From positions 1 to 35,560 of the forward strand of contig DYEX01000011.1 in NCBI GenBank assembly GCA_020725525.1: a DNA stretch of 35,560 nucleotides, in the 5' to 3' direction. This DNA is from Desulfovirgula sp. GTDB lineage: Bacteria > Bacillota > Desulfotomaculia > Desulfotomaculales > Desulfovirgulaceae. The translations under genes and the position numbers were made by a program. This document shows positions 32,030 to 35,560 of the stretch, piece by piece (the stretch's first letter is position 1; the number at the start of each line of letters is the position of its first letter). The notes below the pieces were generated by a model. That model was not told the origin of the DNA, did no database searches, and saw nothing but the letters and a program-made list of their open reading frames with translations.

Positions 32030-32401
32030 TTAACTCTTCTTTTTGCCGAGATAATCCTGGATGGCCGCATGCAGGGCATCGGCAGCCAGGTTGGAACAGT
32101 GCATTTTCTGGGGAGGCAGCCCGCCCAGGGCCTCGGCCACCTGCTTGTTGCTCACCTGCATGGCCTCTTCCAGGGTCTTCCCCTTGACCAGCTCGGTAAC
32201 CATACTGCTGGTGGCAATGGCCGCCCCGCAGCCAAAAGTCTTGAACTTAATGTCCTCGATAATATTATTTTTTACTTTTATATAGATTTTCATGATATCC
32301 CCGCATACCGGATTGCCCACCTGGCCCACGCCGTCGGCATCGGCAATTTCTCCCACATTGCGGGGGTTGGTAAAATGATCCATTACCTTTTCGGAATACA
32401 T
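32030..32401 (-). CDS. nifU: Fe-S cluster scaffold protein NifU/IscU
   Basis: 123 aa, the N-terminal scaffold domain only. Starts MYSEKVMDHFTNPRNVGEI and has the three ligand cysteines C33 (GNPVCGD), C58 (FGCGAAIA) and C102 (KMHCSNLAADAL) and the LPPQK segment at 95-99. Builds [2Fe-2S]/[4Fe-4S] clusters from sulfur passed on by NifS. ATG 32401 is fixed by the family N-terminus; the ribosome site GGGGAGG is 12 bases away, rather far. 17 bp after nifS. Confidence 0.96.
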   Translation of the reverse strand: MYSEKVMDHFTNPRNVGEIADADGVGQVGNPVCGDIMKIYIKVKNNIIEDIKFKTFGCGAAIATSSMVTELVKGKTLEEAMQVSNKQVAEALGGLPPQKMHCSNLAADALHAAIQDYLGKKKS

Positions 32402-32418
32402 CGCTTTGCTAACCTCCC

Positions 32419-33645
32419 CTATGCCCGGCAGGCATGACTGATCCGGCAACCGTTACAGCGGTCGGAAAGGGCAAATTCCGTCTCCTGATCCAGGGGAGAC
32501 ATGGCCCGCAACCTTTCCACAATTGGAGGCATGACCTCCAGGAAGTAGTCGATATCTTCTTCTGTATTATCCCTGCCCAGAGTAATGCGGATGGAACCGT
32601 GGGCCACTTCGTGGGGGATGCCCATGGCCAGCAATACGTGGGACGGTTCCAGAGAACCGGAAGTACAGGCGGAGCCGCTGGAAGCGGCAATGCCCTGCAG
32701 GTCCAGGCTTAAAAGCATGGACTCGCCTTCAATAAACTCAAAACAGAAGCTGGCATGGTTGGGCAGGCGTTTGGTGGGATGACCGGTAAGGCGTACATGA
32801 TCTATTTTACTGGTAACCTCACGTATGAGCTTGTCCCGTAACCTGGTAAGACAGGCAGACTCCTGCTCCATGTTGGCGATGGCCAGCTCTGCTGCCTTGC
32901 CCAGGCCAATAATACCGGGGGTATTCTCCGTTCCGGCACGGCGCAGGCGCTCCTGGGCACCGCCATGGAAGAGGGTCTGTCTCCAGCGGGTACCTTTACG
33001 GATGTAAAGGGCGCCAGCGCCTTTGGGACCATAAATCTTATGGCCGGAGATGGTCAAAAGGTCCACATTCAACTCATCCACATTGACGGGAATCTTACCA
33101 AAACTCTGCACCGCATCGGTATGGAAGATAATGCCCCTTTCCCTGGCCAGGCGCCCGATTTCGGCAATGGGCATGATGGTACCCACTTCGTTGTTGGCAT
33201 GCATGATGGTAATTAAAATGGTTTTGTCGGTAATGGCGGCGGCCACGTCTTCCACGCTGACCATGCCGTACTGGTCTACCGGCAAAATGGTAACGGTAAA
33301 TCCCTGCTTGCCCAGGGCCTTCACGGTATTGAGGACGGCATGGTGTTCCACGGCGGAAGTAATAATGTGGTTGCCGCGGTTGCGGTTGGTGTAGGCCACT
33401 CCATGGATGGCCATGTTATCGGCTTCCGTACCGCCGCTGGTGAAAACAATTTCGGCGGGATTGGCGCCAATGGCCGCAGCCACCTTTTCCCTGGCTTCTT
33501 CCATCGCCTTCCGGGCCTCCCGCCCAAAGTAGTGCAGGCTGGTGGGGTTGCCGAAATTATCCTTCAAAAAGCGGCACATTTCCTCCACCACTTCCGGGTG
33601 CACGGGAGTGGTGGCACTGTGGTCGAAATAGACTCGACGGGTCAT
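32419..33645 (-). CDS. nifS: Cysteine desulfurase NifS/IscS with Cys-rich tail
   Basis: 408 aa. PLP enzyme that takes sulfur from cysteine. His101 (SAVEHHA), PLP-Lys203 in SGHKIYGPKG, persulfide Cys327 in SSGSACTSG, start MTRRVYFDHSATTP. The last about 25 residues beyond the usual end (after ERLRAMSP) carry RCNGCRISHAC, with C397, C400 and C406, not part of the normal fold. ATG 33645 with AAGGAGG eight bases upstream. Supplies sulfur both for NifU clusters and for MnmA. Confidence 0.96.
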   Translation of the reverse strand: MTRRVYFDHSATTPVHPEVVEEMCRFLKDNFGNPTSLHYFGREARKAMEEAREKVAAAIGANPAEIVFTSGGTEADNMAIHGVAYTNRNRGNHIITSAVEHHAVLNTVKALGKQGFTVTILPVDQYGMVSVEDVAAAITDKTILITIMHANNEVGTIMPIAEIGRLARERGIIFHTDAVQSFGKIPVNVDELNVDLLTISGHKIYGPKGAGALYIRKGTRWRQTLFHGGAQERLRRAGTENTPGIIGLGKAAELAIANMEQESACLTRLRDKLIREVTSKIDHVRLTGHPTKRLPNHASFCFEFIEGESMLLSLDLQGIAASSGSACTSGSLEPSHVLLAMGIPHEVAHGSIRITLGRDNTEEDIDYFLEVMPPIVERLRAMSPLDQETEFALSDRCNGCRISHACRA

Positions 33646-33664
33646 GCACTGGCCTCCTTTTTGG

Positions 33665-34102
33665 TCAAAGCTCCTTTGTTTGATGCATCTTTTCAGCCTC
33701 ACGGCACATATCGGCCAGGCTGATGGAATCCAGTACCCCGGCGATACTGTCCCGCACACGGGCCCAAACGGTACGGCTAATGCAGTAATCAGCCTGGTCG
33801 CATTCCTTTGGATCTACTTCCTTGACGCACTCCACCGGCGCAATGGGTCCCTCCAGGGCCCGGATTATATCTCCCACCTTGATTTTCTCCGGCTCCCGGG
33901 CCAGGATATACCCTCCCTGGGCTCCCCTGACACTTTTGACCAGACCGGCCTTGCGGAGCCTGGCAATCAACTGCTCCAGATAGTGTTCGGAGAGGCTTTG
34001 TCTCTCGGCCACGCTCTTTAAGGGTATGGGCTCTGTCCCATAATGCTGGGCCAGATCGAACATGGCCTTCAAACCATAATGCCCCCTGGTGGACAGGCGC
34101 AA
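33665..34102 (-). CDS. iscR: Rrf2-family Fe-S regulator, IscR-type
   Basis: 145 aa. Winged helix MRLSTRGHYGLKAMFDLA, SEHYLEQLIARLRKAGLVKSVRGAQGGY (about 38-65) of the Rrf2 family, then cysteines C92-x8-C101-x5-C107, the likely cluster ligands, as in IscR. It stands where Bacillus has cymR, which lacks such cysteines; so this protein likely senses Fe-S status and controls nifS-nifU-mnmA. TTG 34102 with GGGGGAGG seven bases upstream. A strong promoter and two operator-like sites lie directly upstream, implying autoregulation. Confidence 0.92.
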   Translation of the reverse strand: MRLSTRGHYGLKAMFDLAQHYGTEPIPLKSVAERQSLSEHYLEQLIARLRKAGLVKSVRGAQGGYILAREPEKIKVGDIIRALEGPIAPVECVKEVDPKECDQADYCISRTVWARVRDSIAGVLDSISLADMCREAEKMHQTKEL

Positions 34103-34137
34103 ACCGTCACCTCCCCCGGGTTATGAATCCATGTTCA

Positions 34138-34160
34138 AATCATACTAAATTACTCGGATT
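34138..34160 (-). promoter_or_regulatory. IscR-type operator candidate downstream of the iscR -10 box
   Basis: Minus strand contains CCGAGTAATTTAGTATGA, close to the IscR type 1 pattern of two half-sites (GACT ... AGTC) around an A/T centre. It starts 11 bp after the -10 box. A related inverted copy is at 34208-34224. Confidence 0.5.
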
Positions 34161-34170
34161 TCATGGGATG

Positions 34171-34200
34171 ATTTTAACATATCTCATCAAGCGGTGTCAA
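34171..34200 (-). promoter_or_regulatory. Sigma-A promoter of iscR-nifS-nifU-mnmA
   Basis: Minus strand TTGACA (34200-34195), 18-bp spacer, TAAAAT (34176-34171), about 70 bp before the iscR TTG. Confidence 0.85.
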
Positions 34201-34207
34201 TGAAAAC

Positions 34208-34224
34208 CGAGCAAAATACTAAGA
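34208..34224 (+). promoter_or_regulatory. Second operator-like site upstream of the iscR -35 box
   Basis: CCGAGCAAAATACTAAG on the plus strand resembles the minus-strand site at 34138-34160 (CCGAG at one side, AGTAT/ATACT at the other), so the promoter is flanked by two similar boxes. Confidence 0.4.
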
Positions 34225-34225
34225 A

Positions 34226-35512
34226 TTACTCTTTCTCCTCCCCCTGCCCGGAAGGCTCGTAAAACACCGCACCGGTTAATTCCGGAGGAAGGTACTGCTG
34301 GGGCACATGGTGGCCGGGGTAGTCGTGGGGGTACTTGTAGCCCTTCCCGTGACCCAGGGCGGCAGCACCGGGATAACTGGCGTCCCGCAGGTGCATGGGC
34401 ACCGGGTGGGACCTTTCCCTTTCCACCACAGCCATGGCCCGGTCAATGGCCCGGATCACGGAATTGCTTTTCGGTGCCCTGGCTATATACAGGGCGGCTT
34501 CGGCCATGATGATGCGTGCTTCCGGCATTCCCACCCGCTCCACGGCCTGGGCCGCCGCCGTGGCCACCAGGAGGGCCCGGGGATCGGCCAGGCCCACATC
34601 CTCGGCGGCATGGATCATCATGCGCCGGCAGATAAAGTTTGGATCCTCCCCGGCGTAGAGAAGGCGTGCCAGCCAGTAGACGGTAGCCTGGGGATCGGAG
34701 CCCCGCATGCTTTTGATGAAGGCGGAAACCACATCGTAATGTTCATCTTCCCGGTCGTATTTGAGCACCTGGCGCCCGCAGGTCTGCTCGGCCACCGCCA
34801 GGTCAATGCGCCGTATGCCTTCTGCATCGGGAGGAGTGGTCACCACCGCCATTTCCAAAAAATTCAGGGCGGCCCGGGCATCCCCGCCAGCCGTGCGCAC
34901 GAGGTGCTGCAACGCCTCCGGTTCAATCTCCACCCGGTATTCCCCCAGTCCCCGTTCCTTATCGGCAAGGGCCCGCTGCAGGATGCGGTAAATGGCTTCA
35001 TTGGAGAGGGGTTCCAGGCGGTAGAGCTGTGAGCGGCTTAACAGGGGGCGGTTGACGGTAAACATGGGGTTTTCCGTGGTGGACCCGATCAAGGTAATTA
35101 AGCCGTTTTCCACCGAGGGGAGGAGGGCGTCCTGCTGGGCCTTATTGAAGCGGTGGATTTCATCTATGAACAGGATTGTTTTTTGACCGTAATAGGCCCG
35201 CCGGTCCCTTGCCTCCTGGACCACCCGGCGGATGTCGTTTACCCCGGCCATCACCGCGTTGAGACTGACGAAATGCGCCCGGCTCATGCGGGCGATGATG
35301 CGGGCCAGGGTGGTTTTCCCCGTCCCCGGCGGGCCCCAAAGGATGATGGAACGCAGCTGGTCGGCTTCGATGGCCCGGCGCAAGGGCGTGCCCTTGCCCA
35401 CAACGGCAGCCTGCTCCTCGAATTCATCCAGGGTGGTGGGGCGCATCCGCTCGGCCAGGGGAGCCTCCCGCTCCAGCGTGTGCTCCAGGGACCGGGTGAA
35501 CAGGTTGTCCAT
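34226..35512 (-). CDS. rarA: Replication-associated recombination protein RarA (MgsA)
   Basis: 428 aa AAA+ ATPase of the clamp-loader clade. Walker A GPPGTGKT (60-67), Walker [10 protein letters not shown], sensor 1 LIGSTTENP, sensor 2 [11 protein letters not shown], then the C-terminal tetramerisation region ([36 protein letters not shown]). Acts at stalled replication forks with SSB. ATG 35512 with GAGGTGAG nine bases upstream. A TATAAT on the minus strand (35539-35534) is a possible -10 box; any -35 would fall in the A-run or beyond the edge. rarA next to the Rrf2 gene matches Bacillus yrvN-cymR. Confidence 0.96.
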   Translation of the reverse strand: MDNLFTRSLEHTLEREAPLAERMRPTTLDEFEEQAAVVGKGTPLRRAIEADQLRSIILWGPPGTGKTTLARIIARMSRAHFVSLNAVMAGVNDIRRVVQEARDRRAYYGQKTILFIDEIHRFNKAQQDALLPSVENGLITLIGSTTENPMFTVNRPLLSRSQLYRLEPLSNEAIYRILQRALADKERGLGEYRVEIEPEALQHLVRTAGGDARAALNFLEMAVVTTPPDAEGIRRIDLAVAEQTCGRQVLKYDREDEHYDVVSAFIKSMRGSDPQATVYWLARLLYAGEDPNFICRRMMIHAAEDVGLADPRALLVATAAAQAVERVGMPEARIIMAEAALYIARAPKSNSVIRAIDRAMAVVERERSHPVPMHLRDASYPGAAALGHGKGYKYPHDYPGHHVPQQYLPPELTGAVFYEPSGQGEEKE

Positions 35513-35560
35513 TGAAAACTCACCTCTGACTAGATTATACTAAAAAAAAAAAAAAAAAAA

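Noticed and set aside
35542-35560. Run of 19 A at the right edge as a biological signal
   Set aside because: It stops exactly at the end of the window and may be a contig end or homopolymer artefact; nothing can be concluded without flanking sequence.

Overview
The window (35,560 bp, high GC) looks like chromosome of a spore-forming, anaerobic Firmicute of the Desulfotomaculum / Pelotomaculum / Desulfofundulus type (Peptococcaceae sensu lato). This is inferred from sigK with an intact pro-sequence, an aldehyde:ferredoxin oxidoreductase with a polyferredoxin partner, several ferredoxin-type proteins, a probable selenoprotein, GGAGG-type ribosome binding sites with many GTG/TTG starts, and gene order matching the Bacillus rarA-cymR-iscS-mnmA and alaS-yrzL-yrrK-yrzB-yrrL-yrrO-pbpI blocks. 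Genus is not certain. Almost everything is on the minus strand; only sigK and a Sec-glutaredoxin gene are on the plus strand. No tRNA, rRNA, IS element or CRISPR array was seen.

In the direction of minus-strand transcription (right to left): rarA; an IscR-type regulator with nifS, nifU and mnmA; a zinc-ribbon protein and a YtxH-like protein; alaS; ireB, an aldo/keto reductase and ruvX; a DUF1292 protein (yrzB); a VanW/G5 envelope protein; mltG, a U32 tRNA-hydroxylase-type protein and a class B PBP; a regulator with three tandem HTH domains; a small 2[4Fe-4S] ferredoxin, an FmdB zinc ribbon and thioredoxin. Convergent to trxA on the plus strand is a 78-codon glutaredoxin gene with in-frame TGA in place of the first active-site Cys. 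Next come a DUF554 membrane protein with a coupled 58-aa basic protein, then a four-cluster ferredoxin with aldehyde:ferredoxin oxidoreductase. sigK (plus) separates these from cobK, mobA, yqeG, aroE, aroC, aroK, aroB, and then the type IV pilus genes pilD, pilB, pilT, pilC, pilA and a second pilin cut by the left edge.

The most interesting system is the pilus locus. Between pilT and pilC lies a well-conserved class I cyclic-di-GMP (GEMM-I) riboswitch. It has its own sigma-A promoter, and an intrinsic terminator just before the pilC ribosome binding site. PilB also carries two 24-residue MshEN c-di-GMP-binding motifs. The sequence therefore predicts c-di-GMP control at two levels: synthesis of platform/pilin RNA and activity of the extension ATPase. 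The second highlight is the Sec-glutaredoxin (U14-P-H-C17) with a small stem-loop downstream of the UGA that fits the bacterial SECIS model. Three small genes with non-ATG starts or under 60 codons (ferredoxin, zinc ribbon, basic protein) were also recovered.
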